Shown here: piece after piece, positions 1-7,188 of the stretch
How positions within the stretch are numbered: the first letter of the stretch is position 1
Layout: each line of letters opens with the position of its first letter
NCBI GenBank assembly: GCA_015520535.1
Contig: WAPZ01000611.1
Location: forward strand, 1 to 10,192
DNA length: 10,192 nt
Source: Candidatus Heimdallarchaeota archaeon
GTDB lineage: Archaea; Asgardarchaeota; Heimdallarchaeia; Hodarchaeales; S146-22
Direction: 5' to 3'
The notes under the pieces: model-generated
The model's input: only the letters and a program-made list of their open reading frames with translations
What the model was told of the DNA's origin: nothing
The model's database searches: none
Program-made: the position numbers and the translations under genes

Positions 1-6
1 ATAGAT

Positions 7-1614
7 ATGTGGGTGAAAATTTTTCCCTTTATTGTTGAAAACTACTATGACAAAGTTTACATCTTGCCACCTGAGGTACAAACGGCATTAGTCGAGGATT
101 TTTATGAAAAACATAAAAATAAGTCCTATTTCGACCCACTGAATGAAATTTGGATAAAAAAATACAATTCAATCTTTCTAACTATCAAAAAAGGAAAAAA
201 TAGCAAGGAATCAAAAAGTTTTATCGTTCCCCAATATTTAGAAGTAATGGGACTGCCCAACGTAATTCAATCGACTCTCCAAGAACTAATTACTGTCTCT
301 CAAATACGCACACAAGCGATAATAACTTTTAAAATGTTTTATGACGTGTTATGGCTTAATTACAAAAATATCGTCCATCATTTAACACCGACTGACGTCA
401 AAATCTTACAATATATTACGAATCTCCAGTTTACGCCGACTTCATATCATCTTTTTCACCCCTCACGCTTGAAACGTCATCTTCATACCTCAAAAGTATG
501 GATAACACAACGTTTTACTTGGTTACATCGACGCATGATATTTTGGGGATTAATTTTCCTTAATCCAAATGCGTTCAATTTTCAAACGCAACTTTATGAG
601 ATTGATGAAACTTTTCTCAAACAAAATCCCCATTTTCTATGGATTTCGGTCGTTTCACCATTCAATCCAAAAAAGTATCTTTTAATTACGCGGATCCCGC
701 AAGAAGCCAATTTTAATCCTCACACGACTGATTCAGCGTCAAATCATCTAAAAATCTTAAAGTATGGAACTTTTTTAGGCCAAATTTGGTTTTGGTATAT
801 TATCCGAAATCTCTCTCCACTTAAATCAAAAGGTGGCTGGGATACGTCACACTTCAAGTATAATTTGAAACGTAACGCTGTAAATTTAGAAAAAACACAC
901 CTTAGTGGGCATTTAATTCCACTTACCGGGTTATTTGACCTCACGCAACTTCCGCAAACAAGTGAATCTCTTGACGCACTAATTACGTTGGCTCAGGTAA
1001 TCGATGAAAAATCTACTATATTGGGAATTCAAGCACCAGAAGATATTCTTATGCAAGATCTTCAGTGGTCTAAAGCAAAAGTCAAGTATTATATAGAATA
1101 TCTCATTAAAAACAATGCTTTAATTATGGTTCCGTATTTTGGTTGTCTGGGGATAAATGATTCCTTTACTTTAATTCTGAAACGAAAAAATGCTGACCCC
1201 ATTCCTTTAGAAGACCCCCTTCTCTATGGCAGCTATGCAAATGAAATGGAACGGTTTTATCAGAAAGTTCAAATCAATACAAGCCCAAACTTAATTGTCT
1301 TTCCCAAATGGCAACATCCAATTATTTGGGTGCTCCAACAACTGCCACAAGTATCTGTGTGGGGAAATGGGGAGCTTCTTATTGCCCATGGCCTTATGCA
1401 TCCTACTCAATCCACGTTTCTGAAAAAATGGTTTCAAATCTTTTTAACCATAAATGCGGATATTATTGATGGCTGGCTTATTCCATATCGTAAGCCACTT
1501 TTTGACCTTTATAACCGACATTTCCTCCTTTATTACAAACTCGATGAAGAGGTACAAGAAAGATATAAGCAAGGGACTTTATCTATCTTAAAATGGAAAC
1601 CAAAAAGTTGCTAA
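7..1614 (+). CDS. Large protein with two probable winged-helix segments, function unknown (5' end uncertain)
   Basis: I do not recognise this protein. From the ATG at 7 it is 535 residues and ends at a TAA. The frame stays open to the left edge (two more codons, no stop), so the true start may lie outside the window; no Shine-Dalgarno can be judged. Two stretches look like winged-helix DNA-binding folds: residues about 126-186 (start LTPTDVKILQYI, then a basic helix rich in R, K, H and W) and about 321-392 (start SLDALITLAQVI, then WSKAKVKYYIEYLIKNNALI and a beta wing). Each follows a mixed region of over 100 residues, suggesting a repeated two-module plan. The C-terminal 140 residues are Trp/Leu-rich with no familiar motif. 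No signal peptide or clear membrane segment is seen. It converges on tldE with a 92-base gap. A transcription-factor-like role is an inference from fold impression only; the coding call itself is secure. Confidence 0.85.
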   Translation: MWVKIFPFIVENYYDKVYILPPEVQTALVEDFYEKHKNKSYFDPLNEIWIKKYNSIFLTIKKGKNSKESKSFIVPQYLEVMGLPNVIQSTLQELITVSQIRTQAIITFKMFYDVLWLNYKNIVHHLTPTDVKILQYITNLQFTPTSYHLFHPSRLKRHLHTSKVWITQRFTWLHRRMIFWGLIFLNPNAFNFQTQLYEIDETFLKQNPHFLWISVVSPFNPKKYLLITRIPQEANFNPHTTDSASNHLKILKYGTFLGQIWFWYIIRNLSPLKSKGGWDTSHFKYNLKRNAVNLEKTHLSGHLIPLTGLFDLTQLPQTSESLDALITLAQVIDEKSTILGIQAPEDILMQDLQWSKAKVKYYIEYLIKNNALIMVPYFGCLGINDSFTLILKRKNADPIPLEDPLLYGSYANEMERFYQKVQINTSPNLIVFPKWQHPIIWVLQQLPQVSVWGNGELLIAHGLMHPTQSTFLKKWFQIFLTINADIIDGWLIPYRKPLFDLYNRHFLLYYKLDEEVQERYKQGTLSILKWKPKSC

Positions 1615-1640
1615 TGTATCACGGGAAAATAGCCTCATAA

Positions 1641-1700
1641 TGATATAAAAAAGGAAATAAGTCAAAAATATGGGAAAAAATCGAACAACACGTAAAAAAT
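1641..1700 (-). terminator. Oligo-T terminator region downstream of tldE
   Basis: Just after the tldE stop (1707-1709) the minus strand carries successive T runs: six Ts at 1694-1699, six at 1675-1680, five near 1664-1668 and six at 1647-1652, with no strong hairpin. Archaeal RNA polymerase commonly terminates at such T-rich tracts, so this is the probable end of the tldD-tldE transcript. No matching T tract follows the convergent plus-strand gene that ends at 1614. Confidence 0.5.
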
Positions 1701-1706
1701 GAAATT

Positions 1707-3062
1707 CTACTTTGTCCCAGTAGTAAAATGAACATCTTTGATTAACACATGGGGAACAAATGTTGGTACTTCAACTTCCCACCAACGAATTTGGCGTACT
1801 TCTTTGCTCAACGCAATGGTGTTTTTCATTAAATCTAACATCTTATCAGAAATTCTTAGTTCTCTAATGGGTTCTGCAATTTCCCCATTTTTGATCAAAA
1901 ACATGCCATCACGTGGTATGGTAGAAAATATGCCTTCAATGTAACTGGTAAAGCGGGTATACCAGTTGCTGGTCACATATATTGCTGGTGATGGTGCTTC
2001 AGCAAGTAATTCATCAAAACTATAATCACCGGGCTGAAAGACTATATTAGTGTTTTCGGGGCTCACCAATCCTGCATTTCCAGTGCTTTTCGTGCCATAC
2101 TTTCGTGCCGTTGACGTGTTATGAATCAAACTTTTGAGTACTCCTTGTTCAATAAGCGTAGTCTCTTGATGTGGCACACCTTCTTCGTCAAAGGGCGCGC
2201 TTCCCAAGCCATTCGGATAAATTCCGTTATCCTTTATAGTATAACACTCAGCAGCTATTTGTTGCCCTAATTTATCTTTTAACCAACTAAATCCGGCTTC
2301 AATAGAAAACGGATTGGCAGCACGTGCCGTTGCAGCAATAATATCTGCAGCTACAATCGGACTTAAAATAGCACTATATACTCCCGATTCACCTTTTTTT
2401 GCCTTTACAGATTTAGTTGCAATTTCAGCAGCTTCTTCGCCAACTTTTTCAAAATTAACGCTGTCAAAACGACGTCCGACTGCTACACTTTGTCCAGAAC
2501 TGTGGCTGTCAACAAAACTCCTTATAGAGAATTCAATGGCTGTTGTCTGATATTCTCCTTCAATATTTGTATTGGTCAACAAATATTGTTGATTTTCACC
2601 AAAATAAAGTACGCCCGCACTCATTGGTGCACCTTTTTCTTTGGCAGCTTGAATTGCTGTACCAACCAATTCAACGGCTTCTTCACCAAGAGCTGCCACT
2701 TTTTTATCATACAGAGATTCTACTGTCGGATAGGAAAACGGTCCATCAGCAATACCATGAAAATCTTGATTGGGCTTCATGACATTAAGTAATGATTTAA
2801 ATTCATCAAATGCCTTTTCTATAGCCTCTCGTGACTGTAAATTTTTTATCGCAGTCCCAAGAAGTTTTTTGTCCTTTACAAGAAACACGCCTAACGAATA
2901 GTCCCACCATTGTTTTGATACTACGATTTGGCTTTTCGCAAATCGAATTTGTCGTCTTTTAGAGCGATTTACTTGAAGGATAGCTTGATCTACACCAATT
3001 TTCTCTGCTAATTCCAGAGCAAGTTTTCCTAACTCGTGAATTTCGAATGTTTCTTTTTCCAT
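1707..3062 (-). CDS. tldE: TldE/PmbA-like subunit of the TldD/TldE metallopeptidase
   Basis: This is the non-catalytic partner of TldD (peptidase family U62/M103, modulator-of-gyrase fold). In bacteria the TldD-TldE heterodimer degrades unfolded peptides and processes microcin B17; archaeal homologues are presumed cytosolic peptidases. The protein shows the family's N-terminal domain (residues 5 to about 200) and the C-terminal beta domain, with the signature PNGLGSAPFDEEGVP near residue 285 and a following ETTLIEQG strand. Where TldD carries HExxxH, this protein reads LSPIVAADII (about residue 235), so no zinc site is expected; this marks it as TldE rather than TldD. The longest frame starts at a GTG at 3071, but that GTG lies inside a strong GAGGTGA Shine-Dalgarno, six bases before an ATG at 3062, so I place the start there (451 aa). 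It lies 12 bases after tldD and is surely co-transcribed with it. Confidence 0.93.
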   Translation of the reverse strand: MEKETFEIHELGKLALELAEKIGVDQAILQVNRSKRRQIRFAKSQIVVSKQWWDYSLGVFLVKDKKLLGTAIKNLQSREAIEKAFDEFKSLLNVMKPNQDFHGIADGPFSYPTVESLYDKKVAALGEEAVELVGTAIQAAKEKGAPMSAGVLYFGENQQYLLTNTNIEGEYQTTAIEFSIRSFVDSHSSGQSVAVGRRFDSVNFEKVGEEAAEIATKSVKAKKGESGVYSAILSPIVAADIIAATARAANPFSIEAGFSWLKDKLGQQIAAECYTIKDNGIYPNGLGSAPFDEEGVPHQETTLIEQGVLKSLIHNTSTARKYGTKSTGNAGLVSPENTNIVFQPGDYSFDELLAEAPSPAIYVTSNWYTRFTSYIEGIFSTIPRDGMFLIKNGEIAEPIRELRISDKMLDLMKNTIALSKEVRQIRWWEVEVPTFVPHVLIKDVHFTTGTK

Positions 3063-3067
3063 GATGT

Positions 3068-3074
3068 TCACCTC
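3068..3074 (-). promoter_or_regulatory. Shine-Dalgarno GAGGTGA deciding the tldE start
   Basis: The minus strand reads TAA (tldD stop), then GAGGTGA, five bases, then ATG (3062-3060). The match to the archaeal anti-Shine-Dalgarno (complement of AUCACCUCC) is strong, and it overlaps the in-frame upstream GTG, arguing that the GTG is not the start codon. Confidence 0.75.
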
Positions 3075-4511
3075 TTAGTGTGCGGTTTTTACATTTCTTA
3101 CTCTCACTGCAGTGGGCCCACCATGCCACACCGGCGCACCTTGCATGGGTTCTCCTTTACCACAAGTTGCTGCGTCAAACTGCAGTGTCTTTGAAACAGC
3201 ATCGATTGATGATAATAAACCGGGAGTCGTTGTTTCAAGAACAGGCCTGTAAACTAAAATATCGGTCAATTCACCGTCCTTTATCAGAAAAGCAGTCCGT
3301 CCAACGTATTTACTCTGGAATCTTCTATCGTCAATATTCCACTCGCTGTGATCTAACATGTAGATGCCCAGTTTAATGTCTTCAAAAATCTCCTCTTCAG
3401 TATAGTCTCCTGGAGCCATGTATGTGTTTGCCATTCGAATTATAGGTTCTCGGTCGAATCTGCTACTTCGCGCGCCAGCATTGCTTTTCAAGCCCAAGTA
3501 AAATGCACTTTCTCGGTTATGCAACATTTCTTCGAAAACTCCATTCTTCATTAGATAGCGTGGCCGTGCCTTTACACCCTCATCATCATAAAGATACCAG
3601 CCGTAACTTTTGTCTAGTGTTGGATCATCAATAATAGTGACCACATCGGAACCGATTTTGGTTCCCAGCATATCTGGTGTAAGGTAGGATTCACCAGCTT
3701 GAGCGCCCTCGCGCCCCAAAATTCGATCGCTCTCCGAAGGGTGTCCCATGTTTTCATGACATACTAACCCAACAACATTAGAGCCTAATACATAATCAAT
3801 AGTTCCTTTAGGTGGTTTTTGTGCTTCTTCAGCTATTTTTTTGAGTTTAGCTGTTAAAGTTGGGATTTTTTCTACCAAATTCCAATCGTCTAATAATTCC
3901 CAACCGCCTGTTCCGCCGTGTTGCCAGAAACCTTGTTCCATTCGTCCATTTGATCCGACTGCGGTTAAAAGATAAAACATTCCTATTCGTGGGACATGGG
4001 CTGCAATTCTAGCACCATCACTTGTAACAACATATTTATGTACATCAGAGTCACTGAAAAACACAACACGATAGGGTGCACCGCTTTTTTGGATTAAAGA
4101 GTCAATTTCAATAATGTAATCCATTTTTGTATCCAAATCGACATCTAATGCCAATTGTTTGTAGGGTGCCTCAAAGCTTGCTTCATGAACTTTTTCCTCG
4201 GAGAACTGAATGGGCTTTTCTCGAAATTTTGCACTGCTTTTAGCAATATCTACGGCGAATTTAACCGTTTCTTTGATACTTGATTGAGTTAACTCATTAG
4301 TTGAAGCAAATCCCATACCACCATTGGCCAACACACGTACACCAATGCCCAAACTCCGGTCAAACACGCCGATTTCGGGATTTCCGTTTTTTAAGATGAA
4401 TTCATTAGCGATAATAACTTCATATCGTGCTTCAGCATACGTTGCACCTAATTGTTGCGCAAAATCTATCGCAAAATCTGCTAAATCTCGTCCATGTTCT
4501 GGAATTTCCAT
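3075..4511 (-). CDS. tldD: TldD-like zinc metallopeptidase catalytic subunit
   Basis: Catalytic half of the TldD/TldE peptidase, probably cleaving unfolded or small peptides in the cytosol. From the ATG at 4511 it has 478 residues, the usual family length. The zinc-binding HExxxH motif reads HENMGH at residues 252-257, followed by PSESDR; a late cysteine in ATCGKGEP (residue 450) matches the third zinc ligand of the family. Other family hallmarks are the N-terminal domain with LGIGVRVLANGGMGFAST, the block GWYLYDDEGVKARP near residue 305, and the REPIIRMANTYMAPG block near 355-368. All catalytic residues are present, so it should be active. A GTG nine bases upstream (4520) would add three residues; I prefer the ATG, which has a GTGA five bases before it, but the choice is uncertain. 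It is the first gene of a two-gene operon with tldE, and is divergent from the longin gene at 4700. Confidence 0.95.
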   Translation of the reverse strand: MEIPEHGRDLADFAIDFAQQLGATYAEARYEVIIANEFILKNGNPEIGVFDRSLGIGVRVLANGGMGFASTNELTQSSIKETVKFAVDIAKSSAKFREKPIQFSEEKVHEASFEAPYKQLALDVDLDTKMDYIIEIDSLIQKSGAPYRVVFFSDSDVHKYVVTSDGARIAAHVPRIGMFYLLTAVGSNGRMEQGFWQHGGTGGWELLDDWNLVEKIPTLTAKLKKIAEEAQKPPKGTIDYVLGSNVVGLVCHENMGHPSESDRILGREGAQAGESYLTPDMLGTKIGSDVVTIIDDPTLDKSYGWYLYDDEGVKARPRYLMKNGVFEEMLHNRESAFYLGLKSNAGARSSRFDREPIIRMANTYMAPGDYTEEEIFEDIKLGIYMLDHSEWNIDDRRFQSKYVGRTAFLIKDGELTDILVYRPVLETTTPGLLSSIDAVSKTLQFDAATCGKGEPMQGAPVWHGGPTAVRVRNVKTAH

Positions 4512-4582
4512 TTTACTCACGCTTTCAAATTTGTCTTATGAAAAAAGTCGCTCTACTTACAGTTAGATATGAAAAAAGCACC

Positions 4583-4591
4583 CTTAAAAAG
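4583..4591 (-). promoter_or_regulatory. Candidate TATA box for the tldD-tldE operon
   Basis: The minus strand reads CTTTTTAAG here, an archaeal TATA-like AT box. A start about 26 bases downstream would fall near 4561 and give a 40-50 base leader before tldD. A nearly identical box (CTTTTTTAAG) precedes the gene ending at 8698. No experimental support; AT-rich DNA gives chance matches. Confidence 0.35.
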
Positions 4592-4642
4592 ATGATGGAA
4601 CTGACACTGCGTATGAATTCTAATTGATTTTGACATATCTAA

Positions 4643-4654
4643 AAAAATATAAAA
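4643..4654 (+). promoter_or_regulatory. Candidate TATA box for the longin-domain gene at 4700
   Basis: The sequence AAAAATATAAAA is a good archaeal TATA box. A transcription start about 26 bases past its centre would fall near 4677, which lies after the in-frame TTG at 4673 and some 20 bases before the ATG at 4700. Together with AGGA at 4690-4693 this supports the ATG as the start. Confidence 0.5.
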
Positions 4655-4689
4655 CATGTTCTCGACAGTGACTTGAAGACAAAAAAAGT

Positions 4690-4693
4690 AGGA
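4690..4693 (+). promoter_or_regulatory. Shine-Dalgarno AGGA for the longin-domain gene
   Basis: AGGA lies six bases before the ATG at 4700, a normal spacing. The upstream TTG (4673) of the longest frame has no such element and precedes the predicted transcript start. Confidence 0.45.
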
Positions 4694-4699
4694 CATCTT

Positions 4700-5239
4700 A
4701 TGGTGGAAAAGATGCAAGCACAAAAGTCAAGTAGCGTTTATGATATTTATGTAATCAAAACATCGGGAGTGCCCTTATTTGCTGGATGCACAGGAAGTGA
4801 CTATTGTAAACTCCATTTAGATCAGCACGAATTACAAAGTGGCTTTATAGCAGCCATTTATTCTTTTAGTAGGGAGGTCTTTAAGACCTCGGATATCAAA
4901 ACCATTTTATATGAGGACATCCAATTAAATTTTAAAACCGATGAAGAGCATGGGCTCATATTCGTGTTCGTCCACCCAATTTCAGCTCCACAAGAGACGA
5001 TTAAAATGCAGCTGGAAGCCGCTTATCGTCGTTTCGTGGAACGATATCGAGATTACCTAGCGGAGGACATCATCGATGAAGAAATTTTCGAAAGCTTCCA
5101 AAAAGATCTCAATACACTTGGAATCACACCGCATGAACAACTCATGTCCGTCAAAGAAATGCAAAAACTACAAAAAGGCATGGAAAAGAAAAAACCGAAC
5201 TTATGGACGTGGTTACGCTCCAAAATTAGCCGAAATTAA
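4700..5239 (+). CDS. Longin/roadblock-like domain protein with basic C-terminal tail
   Basis: A 179-residue soluble protein. Residues about 13-121 have the pattern of a longin-type fold: strand VYDIYVIKTSGVPLF, a turn, helix LQSGFIAAIYSFSREVF, further strands (IKTILYEDIQLNF, GLIFVFVHP) and a long helix (MQLEAAYRRFVERYRDYL). This pattern is shared with the neighbouring gene at 5281-6015, so the two are paralogues. After an acidic linker (EDIIDEEIFESF) the protein ends in a basic, Trp-containing tail (KKKPNLWTWLRSKISRN) that could touch membrane or a partner. In eukaryotes longin and roadblock domains act in trafficking and as GTPase regulators; for archaeal members this is only inferred. A TTG at 4673 would add nine residues, but TATA and Shine-Dalgarno positions favour ATG 4700; an ATG at 4712 is also possible. 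It is divergent from tldD and converges on its paralogue with a 41-base gap. Confidence 0.85.
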   Translation: MVEKMQAQKSSSVYDIYVIKTSGVPLFAGCTGSDYCKLHLDQHELQSGFIAAIYSFSREVFKTSDIKTILYEDIQLNFKTDEEHGLIFVFVHPISAPQETIKMQLEAAYRRFVERYRDYLAEDIIDEEIFESFQKDLNTLGITPHEQLMSVKEMQKLQKGMEKKKPNLWTWLRSKISRN

Positions 5240-5280
5240 GCTTAAATATCACACAAGCACATAAAATCATAAAATATCCA

Positions 5281-6015
5281 TCAAGTGAGTGTTTTTCCCG
5301 CGACTGCAAACTGATCGGAAAATTCTTCTAGAAATGCTCTGCAAAAGCATTGATTTCTTCTTTTTTTCTGACACAAATTGCATGTAACGTTAAATTCTTC
5401 GTTAGAAGACTCTATCTCTACGGACAGTCCCAAACGTTGTAAGAGATCGGTTGCAATGTCAACAAGAGAATCGGGTGATTGCTGATAAAGTCCGCGAATC
5501 CTATCCATTTGTAAAAAAATGAGTTTTTGGGCACAGGACTTCCCGATCTCTTCTAGTGGCCATTCAGCCAATTTTTCTTCTTCGACTCCTAAAATCCATT
5601 TTACTTCACGCAATAACTCAGATTTATTCTCAGCTGGACGCAGTAATTGCTCTAAAATCGGAATAAAAGGTTTGTACTCCTCTGGTTCGACGAAAAAGTC
5701 GATATGCGCTTGTGGATATTGTTTTACAAACTCTTGCTCTATTTCATGCATAACGTGTTCAAAATGAACGGGATTTGTGGAAGAATCCATAGAAAGAACG
5801 TAAATTAAGCTTTTAGAACGATGAAAAATAAAGCTTACGTGTTTCATCCGAATAAAGTCAATTACATCTCCTTCTACATTTTGGGCGAAGTTAAAAATTG
5901 CGGCAATCAATCCCGAAGTCAACGTAGGATCATTCTTTACTCTCTCAAAAGTAAAAGAATGATGGAGAAGTAATTGTCCCGATTCATGGATGATGAAAAA
6001 TTCACGAATTGCCAT
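5281..6015 (-). CDS. Longin-like domain fused to a C-terminal cysteine-cluster domain
   Basis: A 244-residue soluble protein. Residues 1 to about 110 form a longin/roadblock-like domain: strand IREFFIIHESGQLLLHHSF, helix TLTSGLIAAIFNFAQNV, strands around VSFIFH and SLIYVLSMD, and a helix ending near residue 100. A helical middle part follows, then a C-terminal region with CxxC-x7-CxC (C212, C215, C223, C225) leading into CRAFLEEFSDQF. Four clustered cysteines suggest a bound metal such as zinc. The layout (helix, LLQRLGLSVEIE strand, cysteines, aromatic helix) recalls V4R-type ligand-binding domains, whose cysteine cluster sits just before the last helix, but this is my impression only. The kinase gene upstream on the same strand ends 72 bases away. 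No Shine-Dalgarno precedes the ATG, but a TATA-like box sits 25 bases before it, so this gene may have its own leaderless transcript. Substrate and partner are unknown. Confidence 0.88.
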   Translation of the reverse strand: MAIREFFIIHESGQLLLHHSFTFERVKNDPTLTSGLIAAIFNFAQNVEGDVIDFIRMKHVSFIFHRSKSLIYVLSMDSSTNPVHFEHVMHEIEQEFVKQYPQAHIDFFVEPEEYKPFIPILEQLLRPAENKSELLREVKWILGVEEEKLAEWPLEEIGKSCAQKLIFLQMDRIRGLYQQSPDSLVDIATDLLQRLGLSVEIESSNEEFNVTCNLCQKKRRNQCFCRAFLEEFSDQFAVAGKTLT

Positions 6016-6036
6016 ATGTACTATAGATTTCCCATT

Positions 6037-6044
6037 CTTTAAAG
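6037..6044 (-). promoter_or_regulatory. Candidate TATA box for a leaderless transcript of the 6015 gene
   Basis: CTTTAAAG is centred about 25 bases before the ATG at 6015, the distance expected between an archaeal TATA box and the transcription start. With no Shine-Dalgarno present, this fits a leaderless mRNA starting at or near the ATG, independent of the upstream kinase gene. Confidence 0.4.
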
Positions 6045-6087
6045 CCTTAATGGTGAAAACATCATGCTGATCTGAGCATAATTCCGA

Positions 6088-7188
6088 TTATATTCGCCTA
6101 AATTTAATTTTAAAGGTTGTTCCTTTCTTCCAATCGCTTTTGACTCGACTTTCGACCCTTATTTCAGCATCGTAACGACTTACTAATGTTTTGATGATGA
6201 AAAGACCTAATCCGGATCCTTTACCCTTACGTCTAAACGTAGAAAAACGGTTGAAAATTTTTTTTCGTTGGTTAGGAGGGATTCCTTTCCCATGGTCACT
6301 TACATAAAAAACCAGATATTCTTCCGTTCGTTCTGCGATTCCGAGCTCAATGACAATGAGATCATGTGGGTCGTTTTTCACGGCATTTGTTAATAAATTT
6401 ATTAATAATTGTTCGACCAATGAGTCTGCTATTATGATATCCGTATCGTTAATATCTACAATCTCAAATTTAATTTTTTTATTGAAATACATGATTTTAA
6501 TAATTTCGGTGGTACGTTCAACCATATCTAAAATACTGACGGGATAGAGGTTATAATCCAGTGATAATTGTTGTTTTAAAAGAATACTAATATTATTGAT
6601 AAGCGTTGTGGCTTTTGTCGTCCCTGCACGCGCTTTGCGTAGATAATTTCGTGTGGGAGATGATTTTATTTTTTTTAGCGCTAAATCTAAATAACCGTCG
6701 ATGAACATGTGATAATTTCTAAGGTCATGGGTTAAAATGTCTAAATATAGCTGAATTTCTTCTTTTTGCTGTTTTAACTCTTCTTGGTTTTTAATTTGTT
6801 CCGTGGCATCGCGAACGATGCTTTGAATATAAAGTGGCTTGCCGTTTTCATCACACACTAAATGGACATTTATTTCACCGATAAAAAGAGAACCATCTTT
6901 TTTACGAAATTTTCGATAATAAAGTGGTAATTTTTTCTTGGCTAAAAGTTCTTTTTTTCTTTTTTTTGCCTTAGCAACTTCATTGGGGTCTATAATATCA
7001 AAGGCATCAAACGTTAGAAACTCTTCTTGTGAATATCCAAATAACTCGGTAGCTTGCCGATTAACTTCTTTTATTTTATTGTCCAAACCGATAATAAAAA
7101 CGGCATCGTTAGTCTGATCCAAAAGTGTTCGATATCTTAATTCGATTTCTTTTAGTTTTTCTTCATCAGATTGGCAATTTCTTGGCAT
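6088..7188 (-). CDS. Soluble PAS-domain sensor histidine kinase
   Basis: A 366-residue cytosolic histidine kinase with no membrane segment. Residues about 13-130 are a PAS domain (RYRTLLDQTNDAVFIIG start, then the PAC-like YRKFRKKDGSLFIGEINV and IQSIVRDATE), presumably binding a small ligand or sensing redox state. A short coiled coil (about 128-148) leads to the phosphoacceptor helix with the H-box ILTHDLRNY, His154 being the likely phosphorylated residue. The ATPase domain is complete: N-box LLINLLTNAVKNDP with Asn268, G1 box DHGKGIP at 298-304, an F-box-like IFNRFSTF, and G2 box GKGSGLGL at 322-329. The H-box has Tyr where many kinases have Pro, a form I know from archaeal kinases. No response regulator lies in the window, so its output is unknown. 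The longin/cysteine-cluster gene lies 72 bases downstream on the same strand and may be co-transcribed. The start is an ATG with weak upstream signals. Confidence 0.95.
   Translation of the reverse strand: MPRNCQSDEEKLKEIELRYRTLLDQTNDAVFIIGLDNKIKEVNRQATELFGYSQEEFLTFDAFDIIDPNEVAKAKKRKKELLAKKKLPLYYRKFRKKDGSLFIGEINVHLVCDENGKPLYIQSIVRDATEQIKNQEELKQQKEEIQLYLDILTHDLRNYHMFIDGYLDLALKKIKSSPTRNYLRKARAGTTKATTLINNISILLKQQLSLDYNLYPVSILDMVERTTEIIKIMYFNKKIKFEIVDINDTDIIIADSLVEQLLINLLTNAVKNDPHDLIVIELGIAERTEEYLVFYVSDHGKGIPPNQRKKIFNRFSTFRRKGKGSGLGLFIIKTLVSRYDAEIRVESRVKSDWKKGTTFKIKFRRI

Noticed and set aside
2314..2792. Several plus-strand frames of 78-100 codons inside tldE
   Set aside because: They are antisense to a well-recognised conserved gene and have no family features of their own.
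4589..4612. GATGATGG followed by CTGA, resembling C and D boxes of an archaeal guide RNA
   Set aside because: The C box does not match RTGATGA exactly and there is no well-placed second C'/D' pair; it overlaps the tldD promoter region.
6065..6078. TGCTGATCTGAGCA as a possible palindrome after the kinase stop
   Set aside because: Only four outer bases pair on each side and no T run follows, so it is not a convincing terminator or operator.
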